Part shown: positions 42,727 to 51,614 of the stretch, one piece after another
Position numbering within the stretch: the stretch's first letter is position 1
Layout of the letters: each line of letters opens with the position of its first letter
Origin: JAEUPI01 sp044222685
GTDB taxonomy: Bacteria > Pseudomonadota > Gammaproteobacteria > Burkholderiales > Burkholderiaceae_C
DNA length: 64,000 nucleotides
Assembly (NCBI GenBank): GCA_044222685.1
Contig: JBGAMU010000004.1
Coordinates: 33,653 to 97,652, forward strand
Reading direction: 5' to 3'
Position numbers and translations under genes: made by a program
The notes under the pieces: model-generated
What the model was told of the DNA's origin: nothing
The model's database searches: none
What the model saw: only the letters and a program-made list of their open reading frames with translations

Positions 42727-45700
42727 ATGGACGACGCCGACGCCACGCCCGCAATCACCGGTCCCGGCGCCGCGACGCTCGTGCTGCGCCTGCTGGGCGC
42801 CTTCGCGGCCAGCGTCGCCGGCGAAGCGATTGCCGATGCACGCTGGCCGAGCCTGCGCGCCACCCACCTGGTGCAGCTGCTCGCACTGACCGACCACCGC
42901 CGGCTCGCGCGCGACCAGGTCATCGAGTGGCTCTGGCCCCAGCTCGACGCAGAAGCCGGCGCCGCCAACCTGCGCAAGGCCGCCCACTATGCGCGCCAGG
43001 CGCTCGGTCGACAGGATGCGGTGGTGCTGCAAGGCGGCGAGGTGCTGCTCGCGCCGACGATGGCGACCTGGATCGACGCCCTCGCCTTCGAGCAGCAGGC
43101 ACGGCGCGCGCTGCAGTCCGGCGATCCAGTGGCCAGCGCCGATGCCGCAGCCGTCTATCGGGGCGAGCTACTGCCCGGCGCGCTGTACGAACCCTGGACC
43201 GAGCCGGCGCGCGAGCGCCTGCATGCGCTGCAGGTCGCGTTGCTGCGCGCGAGCGGGCAGTGGGAGGCCTTGGTGCGGCTGGACCCGACCGACGAACCGG
43301 CGCACCGCGAACTGATCGCACGCGAGCTGGCCACCGGCAATCGCGCGGCCGCCATCCGCTGGTACGCGCGCCTGCGCGACGCGCTGCAGCACGCGCTCGG
43401 CGTGATGCCCGACGCGCAGACACAGGCGCTGTACCACCGCTGCGTCGACGGCCTCGGTCAGCCGGGGCCGACTTTGGTGGGGCGCGAGCTGATGCGGGCG
43501 CAGATCGAGCAATGGCTGCGCTCGCCGCTGCCCGCGCGAACGGCCGGCGTGGTGGTGTCGGGCCCTGGTGGCATCGGCAAGACCGCGCTGTGCCGCGAGA
43601 TCGGAGCCCTGGCGCAGCGCGACGGTGCCTGCGTGGTGAGTGTGGACGCCGCGTTGCCGGGGCGGCCCTACGCCGCGGTGGCCGCGGCCTGCGAGCGGCT
43701 GATCCTGCAGGATCGCTCGCGGCTCGACGCCATCGGCGGGGCCGCGCGTGCGGTGCTGGCGATGCTGACGCCGCTTGCCACGCCGGCGGCCGAGCTGCCG
43801 GGGCCGCTGGGCCGGCATCAGGTCATCGGTGCGTTCAGGCGGCTGTTGCTGGCCGGCGCGGCCGACCGCAGCGTGCTGCTGCGCGTCGACGACGCCCACC
43901 TGCTCGATGATGCCGACGTCGACGTGACACTGCACCTGGTGTCGGCGGGCCCGCCGGTGTTCGTGGTGCTGGCGATGCGACCGCCCGCGCCCGGCTCGCT
44001 GCTGGCCCGCGGCGTGGCGCGGCTCGTCGCGGCGGGTGCGCTTCGCACGCTGGAGCTCGGGCCGTTACCGCCCGACGACCTGCGCACCTTGCTCGAACGC
44101 GAGACCACGGCGCCGTTGCGCGACGGCGTCGCCGACCACATCGCCACGCTGGCCGACGGCAACCCGTTCATCGCGCTGGAACTGCTGCGTTGTGCGGCCG
44201 CGCCGGGCATGCGGCTGCCGGCCAGCGCGGCCGAGGCGATCATGGTGCGCCTGGTCGACGTGCCGGACAGCGTGCTCGATCTGCTGCGCCGGCTGGCGCT
44301 GGTGAACGACGAGTTCGACAGCGCCATGGCGGTGGCCCTGGCGCAGACCGACGAGGCTCGCACCTTCGCCGCGCTCGACGCGGCGCTGCGTGCCGGCGTG
44401 CTGGTGGTCGCGGACGCGCGTTACCGCTTCCGCCACGAACTCGTGCGTCAGGCGCTGATCGAGCAGGTGGCGCCGCACCGGCGCCTGAAGCTCAGTCGCG
44501 AGGCCGCGCAGGCGCTGGCCGACCTCGACGTGCCGCCCTCGCTGGTGGCGCGCCTGTGGGCCGCCGGCGGCAGCCCGCGCGAGGCCATGACATGGTGGCT
44601 GGCCGCGGCGCAGGCGGCCCTGCGGGTAGCCGCCTTCAGCGACGCACTGCGCCACCTCGAGCCGGTGCTGGCGTTCGACGCCGCCCATGCCGAGGCACTG
44701 CGGCTGCGCGCCGAGGCGCTCGACGCCATGGGCGATGCGGCGGCGCTCGGCGCCTACCGCCGCGCCGCCGACGCCGCCGGCGGCGCGCTGGCGGACGACC
44801 TGCGCGTGAAGGCGGCGCTGGCTCAGATCAAGCAGGGCGATCCCCAGGGCGGGCTGGCGGCGTTGCACGGACTGCAGCCGAGCACGGCCGAAGGCCGCCT
44901 CAGCGAAGCGCTGGCCTACAGCGGCGCTGCCGCACTCGGCGCCATCGATCCCGCGATCGGCACGCTCAAGTCGGCCCAGGCGCGGCGGCTGGCGCTGCAG
45001 ACGGGCGATACCGCCGCCGTCGTGATCGCGTCGTGGGCCCACGCCGCGGCAGCGCATGCGCGCGGCGAACTGCGCCAGAGCGTATGGGCCGATCTGCACG
45101 ACACCCGGCAGCTGCCGCAGCTGGCCGTGCGCGTGTTCGACGGCCAGCTGTGCATGGTGCAGCGCTTTCTCTACGGCGCTCGGCCGTACGCCGAGGTGAT
45201 TGCCTTTGCGCAGGCGCTCGCCGCCGAGGCGAAGCGACTGGGCGCCGCGCGCGGCCACGCATTCGGCGTCACGATCCGCGGCGAGGCCGAGCTGCTGTCG
45301 GGAGATCTCGAGAGTGCCGAACGTCACCTGACCGAAGGCGTCGCGCTGCACCGCGCGATCGGCGCGGCCACCGGCGAGTCGTTCGCGCTGCAGCGGCTGG
45401 CCGAGGTGTCGCTGTACCGCGGCCAGCGCGATCTGGCACGCCAACGACTGGATCAGGCGCTCGACGTGGCGCGGCAGACCGACGTCGGCTTTCATTTGCT
45501 CGATCGCATCTACGGCACCCGCATCACGCTGGCCGACGGCGCGCAAGACGGCCTGTGGGCGCTGCAGGACGCACGCGAAGCCGTGCGCGGCCCGCTCGAG
45601 ACCTGCCCGGGCTGCCGCATCACGTTCGCCGTGCCGGCGGCGATCGCTGCCGCACGGGCGGGCGATGTCGAGCTGGCGCAGGAGTACGAACACCAGACGG

Positions 45701-45921
45701 CCTATCTGGCCGACGTGGTGATGCGGCTGCCGGCGTGGTACGCAGCGCACGACGAGGTGCGCGGCCACCTGGCGCTCGCCAGTGGGCACGACGGCCACGA
45801 CGCCGCGTGCTCGTTCTTCCACGCCGCGGCGCAGCGCTTTCGCGAGGCCGGCCATCCGCTGGATGCGCTGCGCTGCGACGCCGCGGCGCAGCAGCTGGCC
45901 GGCCCGATCGCCCGCGGGTGA
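42727..45921 (+). CDS. Large BTAD/AAA ATPase transcriptional regulator (AfsR/SARP-like)
   Basis: 1,064 residues. The N-terminal winged-helix DNA-binding part (about 15-110: LRLLGAFAASVAGEAI, LTDHRRLARDQVIEWLWPQLD) precedes a bacterial transcriptional activation domain of TPR type (about 115-245). A STAND-type ATPase follows with Walker A GPGGIGKT at 279-286 and a Walker B-like LLRVDDAHLLDD, then a long TPR-like helical region to the C-terminus. In known relatives the nucleotide site gates activation by a ligand. It is read divergently from the truncated-haemoglobin operon, its possible target. Confidence 0.85.
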   Translation: MDDADATPAITGPGAATLVLRLLGAFAASVAGEAIADARWPSLRATHLVQLLALTDHRRLARDQVIEWLWPQLDAEAGAANLRKAAHYARQALGRQDAVVLQGGEVLLAPTMATWIDALAFEQQARRALQSGDPVASADAAAVYRGELLPGALYEPWTEPARERLHALQVALLRASGQWEALVRLDPTDEPAHRELIARELATGNRAAAIRWYARLRDALQHALGVMPDAQTQALYHRCVDGLGQPGPTLVGRELMRAQIEQWLRSPLPARTAGVVVSGPGGIGKTALCREIGALAQRDGACVVSVDAALPGRPYAAVAAACERLILQDRSRLDAIGGAARAVLAMLTPLATPAAELPGPLGRHQVIGAFRRLLLAGAADRSVLLRVDDAHLLDDADVDVTLHLVSAGPPVFVVLAMRPPAPGSLLARGVARLVAAGALRTLELGPLPPDDLRTLLERETTAPLRDGVADHIATLADGNPFIALELLRCAAAPGMRLPASAAEAIMVRLVDVPDSVLDLLRRLALVNDEFDSAMAVALAQTDEARTFAALDAALRAGVLVVADARYRFRHELVRQALIEQVAPHRRLKLSREAAQALADLDVPPSLVARLWAAGGSPREAMTWWLAAAQAALRVAAFSDALRHLEPVLAFDAAHAEALRLRAEALDAMGDAAALGAYRRAADAAGGALADDLRVKAALAQIKQGDPQGGLAALHGLQPSTAEGRLSEALAYSGAAALGAIDPAIGTLKSAQARRLALQTGDTAAVVIASWAHAAAAHARGELRQSVWADLHDTRQLPQLAVRVFDGQLCMVQRFLYGARPYAEVIAFAQALAAEAKRLGAARGHAFGVTIRGEAELLSGDLESAERHLTEGVALHRAIGAATGESFALQRLAEVSLYRGQRDLARQRLDQALDVARQTDVGFHLLDRIYGTRITLADGAQDGLWALQDAREAVRGPLETCPGCRITFAVPAAIAAARAGDVELAQEYEHQTAYLADVVMRLPAWYAAHDEVRGHLALASGHDGHDAACSFFHAAAQRFREAGHPLDALRCDAAAQQLAGPIARG

Positions 45922-45936
45922 CCGCCGCTCAGGCGG
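45922..45936. terminator. Possible stem between convergent genes
   Basis: CCGCC at 45922-45926 pairs with GGCGG at 45932-45936 around a five-base loop, directly after the BTAD regulator stop and before the stop of the convergent hypothetical gene. There is no T-tract. Support is positional. Confidence 0.3.
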
Positions 45937-45948
45937 CCGACGCCGAGG

Positions 45949-46269
45949 TCAATGCAGGCTCGGCGGCCGCTGGCTGAACAGCTTGGCCGCCCTGCCCTTC
46001 AACTCCAGCAACTCGCTCGGCGTCACCGAGTAGCGGGCGTTGAGCACGTCGACCTCGACGCGGAACTCGACCTCGCGCGCACCGTTGCGCAGGATGCCCA
46101 CGGTGAACTCGTAGTCCTTCTGCGCTGCCGGAAAACCCTGCGAGGCCGCGTCGTGGTCCACGTAGCGCACGTTGCGGATCTCGCCGCTGGCCAGGTCGAG
46201 CTCGCCTTCGGCGCGCACTTCGTGTTCGCTCAGTTCGTCGACGATCGTGATCGGTAGCTTCAGGTCCAT
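45949..46269 (-). CDS. Hypothetical protein
   Basis: 106 residues, acidic. Alternating strands (LKLPITIVDEL, YEFTVGILRNGAREVEFRVEVD) suggest a small beta-rich fold, followed by a C-terminal helix SELLELKGRAAKLFSQRP. No signal peptide. Frame, base composition and convergent position support a real gene. No family recognised. Confidence 0.6.
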   Translation of the reverse strand: MDLKLPITIVDELSEHEVRAEGELDLASGEIRNVRYVDHDAASQGFPAAQKDYEFTVGILRNGAREVEFRVEVDVLNARYSVTPSELLELKGRAAKLFSQRPPSLH

Positions 46270-46382
46270 GGCGGGGTGCGGCCGGCGCGGACGCCGGGTA
46301 TGGGTGGATGGCGAATTGTCCGCCCAACACGGGCCACCCGGGCAAACCCGGCGCCGGCCCTTGTCGGACAGTGCCGACGCTT

Positions 46383-47300
46383 ATGCTGCGGCCGATGCGC
46401 GCACGCGATGTCGGGGAACTGCTCTTGCTCAGCGTGCTGTGGGGCGCCGCCTATCTGTTCATGCGCGCCGCGGTGCCGGCGTTCGGCCCGGCCCCGCTGA
46501 TCGCCCTGCGCATGGCCATTGCCGTGGCGGTGCTGCTGCCGCTGCTGATGTGGCGGGGTGGCCTGCAGCAGCTGCGCGCCGATCCGGGGGCACTGCTGGT
46601 GCTGGCGGTGCCGTTCACCGCGCTGCCGTTCCTGCTGCTCGGCTTTGCGGCGCAGCATCTCACGGCCGGACTGCTCGCCGTGCTGAACGCCACCGCGCCC
46701 CTGTTCGCCGCGCTGATCGCGCACTTCGTCTTCCACGAGCGGCTGGGCCGCTGGCGCAGTGCCGGCCTGGTGGTGGGCTTCGGCGGCGTCGCGCTGCTCA
46801 CCGCGGGCAGCGTGTCGCTGCGCTCGACGCTGGGCCTGCTCGCCGTGGCGTCGGTGCTGCTGACGTCGATGCTGTGGGCGGTGGGAGCCAACTACACACG
46901 CCGTCGCTTCGGCGGCATGGACACGCTGGCGCTCACCGTCGGCAGCCTGGCCGTCGCCAGCCTCGTGCTCGCGCCGCTGGCGGCTGCCACCTGGCCGGCC
47001 ACGCCGCCGCCGCTGCGGGCCTGGATCGAGACCATGTTCCTCGGCGTCGGCAGCTCGGGCCTGGGTTTCCTGCTGTACTACCGGCTGCTGCGGCGCATCG
47101 GCGCGGTGCGCGCGATGTCGGTGACCTTCCTCAACCCGGTGGTGGCGCTGGTCGCCGGCGCGCTCTACCTGAACGAGGCGGTCGATGGGCGCACGCTGGC
47201 CAGCGCCGCAGTGGTGCTGGCGGGCACGGCGCTCGCGCTGGGGCTGTGGCCGGCGACTGGCACGGCCGCGGCACGCGAAGCACCGGCACTTCGTGAATAG
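46383..47300 (+). CDS. EamA/DMT-superfamily transporter
   Basis: 305 residues, about ten membrane helices in two EamA repeats. Features: SVLWGAAYLFMRAAVPAFGPAPLIALR split over helices 1-2, FHERLGRWRSAGLVVGFGGVALL at the end of repeat 1, and FLNPVVALVAGALYLNEAVDG in repeat 2. Such proteins export amino acids or other metabolites. The start could also be ATG 46395; neither has a clear ribosome site. Confidence 0.88.
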   Translation: MLRPMRARDVGELLLLSVLWGAAYLFMRAAVPAFGPAPLIALRMAIAVAVLLPLLMWRGGLQQLRADPGALLVLAVPFTALPFLLLGFAAQHLTAGLLAVLNATAPLFAALIAHFVFHERLGRWRSAGLVVGFGGVALLTAGSVSLRSTLGLLAVASVLLTSMLWAVGANYTRRRFGGMDTLALTVGSLAVASLVLAPLAAATWPATPPPLRAWIETMFLGVGSSGLGFLLYYRLLRRIGAVRAMSVTFLNPVVALVAGALYLNEAVDGRTLASAAVVLAGTALALGLWPATGTAAAREAPALRE

Positions 47301-47387
47301 CCTGCCAATTCGCGGGCTTTCTTGCCATCCACTCGGCACCGCTCGCTCGTAGGATAAAAGCGTACCCAGCGCCACGGGAGATGCACG

Positions 47388-47789
47388 ATGGTGTCGACCC
47401 AGGGATGTGCGGTGTTGCTGGCCGGCTTGGCGTTCGCCTTGCCAGGGCACACGCAGCGAGCCGCCGAGATGGAAATGCCCAGCTGCGTGAGCGGCAGCCC
47501 ACCGATGCGTGTGCCCTCGACGATCGAGCGCGCGGTGCTCGATGCGGCCGACCGGGCCAGATTCCACGACGCTGCATCGGCGCGTTATCCCCTCTACCAG
47601 CGCGGCGGTCTGGTGCCGGCCCAGGTGCTGATGATCCGGCGCGGCGGCCACTGGCAATACGTGACGCTGTCGCCGCTGGGGCGGCGCGGCGGGCTGTGCC
47701 TGTCGGCCGTGTTCGCGGCCGACCGCTTCGACTTCACGCCGGGCTGGCTGGCCAAGTACGAGCCACGCGCCGGCGATTCGGACGATTGA
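47388..47789 (+). CDS. Exported hypothetical protein
   Basis: 133 residues. A short signal peptide (GCAVLLAGLAFALPGHTQ) is followed by a small domain with two cysteines (MPSCVSGS, GGLCLSAVFA) that may form a disulfide, and a strand-rich centre QVLMIRRGGHWQYVTLSPLG. GGGAG precedes the ATG by several bases. No family recognised. Confidence 0.6.
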   Translation: MVSTQGCAVLLAGLAFALPGHTQRAAEMEMPSCVSGSPPMRVPSTIERAVLDAADRARFHDAASARYPLYQRGGLVPAQVLMIRRGGHWQYVTLSPLGRRGGLCLSAVFAADRFDFTPGWLAKYEPRAGDSDD

Positions 47790-47790
47790 G

Positions 47791-47806
47791 CGCGCGGCGT
47801 CGCGCG
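47791..47806. terminator. Possible bidirectional stem between convergent genes
   Basis: CGCGCG (47791-47796) and CGCGCG (47801-47806) form a six-base stem with a GCGT loop, right after the exported-protein stop and ahead of the convergent acyl-CoA-dehydrogenase-like gene. It has no T-tract. Confidence 0.3.
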
Positions 47807-47828
47807 AATCGGCCGCCGCACACCACGA

Positions 47829-48827
47829 TCAGCCCGGAGCCGACGGCGTCGTCGCCAGGCGCTCCCACGCGCGCGCCGCGCGCTGCTCGCGCGCCCGCAC
47901 CGCCACGTCGAACAACACCGCGTCGCGCTGCCAGCGCCGCGCCGCCGGGTCGTCGCCGTTCGCCGCCCACAACGCCGATGCGTCGGCGTAAAGCCGATGC
48001 GCGATGTGCAGCGCACCGGCCAGCGCCACGTGTGTGGCGGCGGCGTGCGCGTCGTGGTCCGCCAACTGCAGAAGCAGGCTGACGGCACCCACCACCTGCT
48101 CGTTGAACGTGGCCGGCCAGTGCCGCGCCCGCCCTTCACGCAGCAGATACGCCAGCACGGCCAGCGTGACGTGCAGGTCCTCGATGGTGCGAAACGGCTT
48201 CACGTAGCCGCTGTAGCCGTCTCCCGGCAGCAGCGCATCGGCACCGACGACCACGCCTTGCAGTTGCACCTGCGCGTGCGGCACCTCGGGCACGAAGCGG
48301 GTGGGCGGCATCGGCTGCAGCTCGAGGCCGGATGACGGCACCGGCACGCGCGCCACCGCGAGCACGGCGCGTTCGGCATCGGCCGGCGCGGGCAGCGCGC
48401 CGACGATCAGCAGCACCGTGCTGGCAGGACCCAGCGTGGTCCAGCGCTTGGCACCGTCGATGCGCAGCCTGCCGTCGGGCTGCGGCGTGATCGTCGTGCG
48501 GATGTCGCGCGGACGGTTGCCCGCCGCCTCGGTGACGCAGAACGCGGCGAGCGTGCCGCGCGGCAGCCCGGGCAGCATGGCACGCAGCGCGGCCTGGTAG
48601 CCGCTGGCGAACGCCCAACCCACGCGGTCGGCGGCATGACCACCGGCCACCGCCAGCGCGGCCGGCCTGTCGTCGGGCACGTCGAGCGATTGCCAGACGG
48701 TCCACCAGTCGGCCCACGCGTCGATCGATCGGGCAGCGGACGCCGGGGCGGTCAGGCAGTTGACGAGCGCAGCGTCCATCGCTGCGTAGCATAGCGACCG
48801 CAGCAGCCGTGTCGCACCGGTCGGCAT
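47829..48827 (-). CDS. Acyl-CoA dehydrogenase-like protein
   Basis: 332 residues at most; the start may be the internal ATG at 48779. The N-terminal helices are reduced. The FAD-binding middle domain has FCVTEAAGNRPRDIRTT, the TEx.G pattern of acyl-CoA dehydrogenases, and IDGAKRWTTLGPAS. The C-terminal four-helix domain is short, and I cannot find the usual catalytic Glu setting. It is shorter than the normal 380. Probably a divergent family member with altered chemistry. It is divergent from the importer operon that follows, so it might act on its substrate. Confidence 0.7.
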   Translation of the reverse strand: MPTGATRLLRSLCYAAMDAALVNCLTAPASAARSIDAWADWWTVWQSLDVPDDRPAALAVAGGHAADRVGWAFASGYQAALRAMLPGLPRGTLAAFCVTEAAGNRPRDIRTTITPQPDGRLRIDGAKRWTTLGPASTVLLIVGALPAPADAERAVLAVARVPVPSSGLELQPMPPTRFVPEVPHAQVQLQGVVVGADALLPGDGYSGYVKPFRTIEDLHVTLAVLAYLLREGRARHWPATFNEQVVGAVSLLLQLADHDAHAAATHVALAGALHIAHRLYADASALWAANGDDPAARRWQRDAVLFDVAVRAREQRAARAWERLATTPSAPG

Positions 48828-48889
48828 GACCCAAGGACAAACCCGAACCGGCCCGATCGCGGCCGATTCCGGAAACTACCATCGGCACC

Positions 48890-49666
48890 ATGAGACGCAG
48901 TCGACTCGCTTCTGCCGCCGCGTTCGTGCTGCCATTGCTGGCCTTGCTGGTGATCTGGCAGGCCGTCGTGAGCGCCTTCGGCGTGAGCCCGCGCGTGTTT
49001 CCTGCGATCGCGTCGGTGGTCAACGCCGGCATCGAGTCGATCGCCGACGGCAGCTTGATCAACCACATCGCGGCGAGCCTCGGCCGCATCGCACTCGGCA
49101 CCTTGATCGGCATCGTCGTTGCCGTGCCGCTGGGCATCGCGATGGGCACCCATCGCGCCGTGTCGACCTTCTTCACGCCGCTGCTGCGTTTCTTCTCGGT
49201 GCTGGCCGGCATCGCGTGGATCCCGATCGCCACGCTGTGGTTCGGCTACGGCTTCGGCGCCATCACCTTCGTGATCTTCAATGCGGTGTTCTTCGTGGTC
49301 GCCTACAACACGCTGCTGGGCGTCACCGGCATCGCGATGCCGCTGCGTCACGCCGCCGCCTCGCTCGGCGCCTCACGCTGGCAGCTGCTCACCGAGGTGC
49401 TGCTGCCCGGCGCGCTGCCCAACATCGTGACCGGCATCCGCACCGGCCTGGGCTTCGCCTGGCGCGGCCTCATCGCGGCCGAGATGATCGCCACCAACGT
49501 GGGCCTCGGCTACATGCTCTTCGTCGCCCGCGATTTCTATCGCACCGAGGTGATCGTGCTCGGCATGATCGTCATCGGCATCCTGTGGCTGCTGATCGAC
49601 CGCCTGCTGCTCGCGCCGCTGGAGCGCGCCACCATCGAGCGCTGGGGCATGGTGCGCGCGGCATGA
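48890..49666 (+). CDS. ABC transporter permease, SsuC/TauC-like (first of two)
   Basis: 258 residues with about six helices. The BPD_transp_1 coupling loop reads LRHAAASLGASRWQLLTEVLLPGALPNIVTG split over the EAA region, and GFAWRGLIAAEMIATNVGLGYML follows, typical of the nitrate/sulfonate/taurine permease group. The next gene starts within its stop (ATGA overlap). It probably pairs with the second permease as a heterodimer. Confidence 0.88.
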   Translation: MRRSRLASAAAFVLPLLALLVIWQAVVSAFGVSPRVFPAIASVVNAGIESIADGSLINHIAASLGRIALGTLIGIVVAVPLGIAMGTHRAVSTFFTPLLRFFSVLAGIAWIPIATLWFGYGFGAITFVIFNAVFFVVAYNTLLGVTGIAMPLRHAAASLGASRWQLLTEVLLPGALPNIVTGIRTGLGFAWRGLIAAEMIATNVGLGYMLFVARDFYRTEVIVLGMIVIGILWLLIDRLLLAPLERATIERWGMVRAA

Positions 49667-50487
49667 CATCGGCGGCCGCCGTATCGCCCTGGCAGCAGCT
49701 GTGGAGCGCCTATGTGCGCTGGACGGCGCGCTCGCCGGTGCTGGCCACGCTGGTGCCGTTCGTGCCGGTGGTGGTGCTGTGGGCCGTGGTGGCGGGCTCC
49801 GGCGTCTTTCCGGCGGTGTTCTTTCCCGGTCCGGTGGAGGTGATCCACAAGTTCGGCACGCTCATGTACAACGGCATCCTGCCCGCCTACCTGGAAGACA
49901 GCGTCATCCGCCTGGCGGCCGGCGCCGCGGTGGGCATGGCGCTGGGCATCCCGCTCGGGCTGCTGGTGGGCCTGAGCGACCGCGCGCACCGCGTGCTGTG
50001 GCCGGTGCTGCTGTTCTTCCAGGCGATCGGCGACATCGCGTGGCTGCCGATCCTGCTCATCTGGTTCGGTTTCGGTCTGACGACGATGATCTTCGTGATC
50101 GTCTACACCGTGCTCTTTCCGGTGGTGCTGAACACCGTGCTCGGCGTGCGCTCGGTGCCGCTCGAGCTGCACCGGGCGGCGCTGTCGCTCGGCGCCAGCC
50201 GTGCCCGCGTGGTGTGGGAGGTGGTGCTCCCCGGCGCCCTGCCGAACATCATGACCGGCCTGCGCAACGGCCTGGGCTTCGGCTGGCGCGCACTCATCGC
50301 GGCCGAGATCATCGTCGGCACCAGTGGCATCGGCTTCCTGATGTTCGACGCGCGACGCGCCGGCTCGGTGGTCGAGATCATGCTCGGCATGATCGTGCTC
50401 GGTGTGCTCTGGTACGTGGTGGACAGCTGGGTGCTGGCGCCGATCGAGCGCGCCACCGGCGAACGCTGGGGGCTGGTGCACCGATGA
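49663..50487 (+). CDS. ABC transporter permease, SsuC/TauC-like (second of two)
   Basis: 274 residues. The same family as the preceding gene but clearly diverged: EAA-type loop LHRAALSLGASRARVVWEVVLPGALPNIMTG in two pieces, and GFGWRALIAAEIIVGTSGIGFLMFD. It has a longer N-terminus with a helix VLATLVPFVPVVVLWAVVAG. Two non-identical permeases in tandem indicate a heterodimeric pore. The stop overlaps the ATPase start by four bases. Confidence 0.88.
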   Translation: MTSAAAVSPWQQLWSAYVRWTARSPVLATLVPFVPVVVLWAVVAGSGVFPAVFFPGPVEVIHKFGTLMYNGILPAYLEDSVIRLAAGAAVGMALGIPLGLLVGLSDRAHRVLWPVLLFFQAIGDIAWLPILLIWFGFGLTTMIFVIVYTVLFPVVLNTVLGVRSVPLELHRAALSLGASRARVVWEVVLPGALPNIMTGLRNGLGFGWRALIAAEIIVGTSGIGFLMFDARRAGSVVEIMLGMIVLGVLWYVVDSWVLAPIERATGERWGLVHR

Positions 50488-51242
50488 AGAGCCTCGCGAT
50501 CGAGCATCTGCAGAAGACCTACTTCGACCCGTTCGCGGCCAAGCAGGTGACGGCCGTGCACGACATCTCGCTCACGGTGGCGGCGGGCGACTTCGTGTCG
50601 GTGGTGGGCCCGTCGGGCTGCGGCAAGACCACGCTGCTCAACATGATCGCCGGCTTCCTGCCGGCCACCGCCGGCCAGATCCGGGTCGAGGGCCGCACCG
50701 TCAGCGGCCCGGGGCCCGATCGCGGCGTCGTGTTCCAGTCGTTCGCGCTCTTCCCCTGGCGCACGGTGCTCGACAACGTGGCGTTCGGCCCCAAGATGCG
50801 CGGCATCCCGAAGGCGCGGCGCCACGAGATCGCCCGCGAGTACCTCGCGCTGGCCGGCCTGGCGCACGCGGCCGAGCGCTACCCCAACGAGCTGTCGGGC
50901 GGCATGCAGCAACGCGTGGGCGTCGTGCGCGCACTGGCCAACGAGCCCGACGTGCTGCTGATGGATGAGCCGTTCGCCAGCGTCGACGCGCAGACCCGCA
51001 TGACGCTGCAGGAGGAGCTCACGCGTATCTGGGCCGAACGCAAGCCCACCGTGCTCTTCATCACGCACGACGTCAACGAGGCGGTGTTCCTGTCCAACCG
51101 CGTGATCGTGCTGTCGCACGGACGGGTGCTCGACGACATCGCCGTCGACCTGCCGCGCCCGCGCGCCTGGGACGCGCTGATCGAGGACGCCGCCTTCAAG
51201 GCGCTGGCCGCGCGCGTGTTGCAGCAGGTGCGCGCCGCATGA
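50484..51242 (+). CDS. ABC transporter ATP-binding protein, SsuB/TauB-like
   Basis: 252 residues. Walker A GPSGCGKTT, Q-loop VFQSFALFPWRTVLDNV, signature LSGGMQQRV, Walker B LLMDEPFASVD and switch His ITHDVNEAVFL are all present. The FPWRTV and DEPFASVD wording is characteristic of the nitrate/sulfonate/taurine group. It energises the preceding two permeases. Confidence 0.92.
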   Translation: MKSLAIEHLQKTYFDPFAAKQVTAVHDISLTVAAGDFVSVVGPSGCGKTTLLNMIAGFLPATAGQIRVEGRTVSGPGPDRGVVFQSFALFPWRTVLDNVAFGPKMRGIPKARRHEIAREYLALAGLAHAAERYPNELSGGMQQRVGVVRALANEPDVLLMDEPFASVDAQTRMTLQEELTRIWAERKPTVLFITHDVNEAVFLSNRVIVLSHGRVLDDIAVDLPRPRAWDALIEDAAFKALAARVLQQVRAA

Positions 51243-51258
51243 TCCGCCGGGAGTGGCC

Positions 51259-51591
51259 ATGGGGCTGATGCGCGACGCCGCCTTCTCCACCCGAGGCCGC
51301 ATCGTGATCGGCGTGGTGCTGGCGATCATCGCCTGGAAGGTCGGCCTGCTGCTGCTGGCACCGGGCAAGGTCGGGGCCGGCTTCACGCCGAACGCGCGCG
51401 GCCAGGTGAACGTGCTGGTGACGTTGCGCTGTGCGCCCGAGCGGTTTCACGTGCTGGCGTTCCAGCAGTTCGGCCGCGTCTCGGGCACCAGTGACACCTC
51501 GATCGAAGTGCGCGGCGTCAGCCTCGCCAAGTTGAACGCGGTGGCCGAGCCCTACTGGGTCCGGCGCGTGGAGCCCCTGCCCGTGGAGTGA
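51259..51591 (+). CDS. Small single-span membrane protein in the ABC importer operon
   Basis: 110 residues. One membrane helix (about 14-33, IVIGVVLAIIAWKVGLLLLAPG) is followed by a 75-residue domain of short strands, probably periplasmic (VNVLVTLRCAPERFHVLAFQQFGRV broken at the middle). GGGAG five bases before ATG 51259 defines the start; a GTG at 51253 is less likely. It sits between the ATPase and binding-protein genes and is not a standard component. It may be a regulator or an accessory of the permease. Confidence 0.65.
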   Translation: MGLMRDAAFSTRGRIVIGVVLAIIAWKVGLLLLAPGKVGAGFTPNARGQVNVLVTLRCAPERFHVLAFQQFGRVSGTSDTSIEVRGVSLAKLNAVAEPYWVRRVEPLPVE

Positions 51592-51614
51592 TGATCAAAC
51601 CAAAGGAGACCCCG

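Noticed and set aside
44065..45855. 596-codon minus-strand frame in the BTAD regulator gene
   Set aside because: Shadow frame of a recognisable regulator. Arg/Gln/Gly-biased and without any domain.
46260..47657. 465-codon minus-strand frame opposite the EamA gene
   Set aside because: It is antisense to a ten-helix transporter and rich in Gln/Arg/His.
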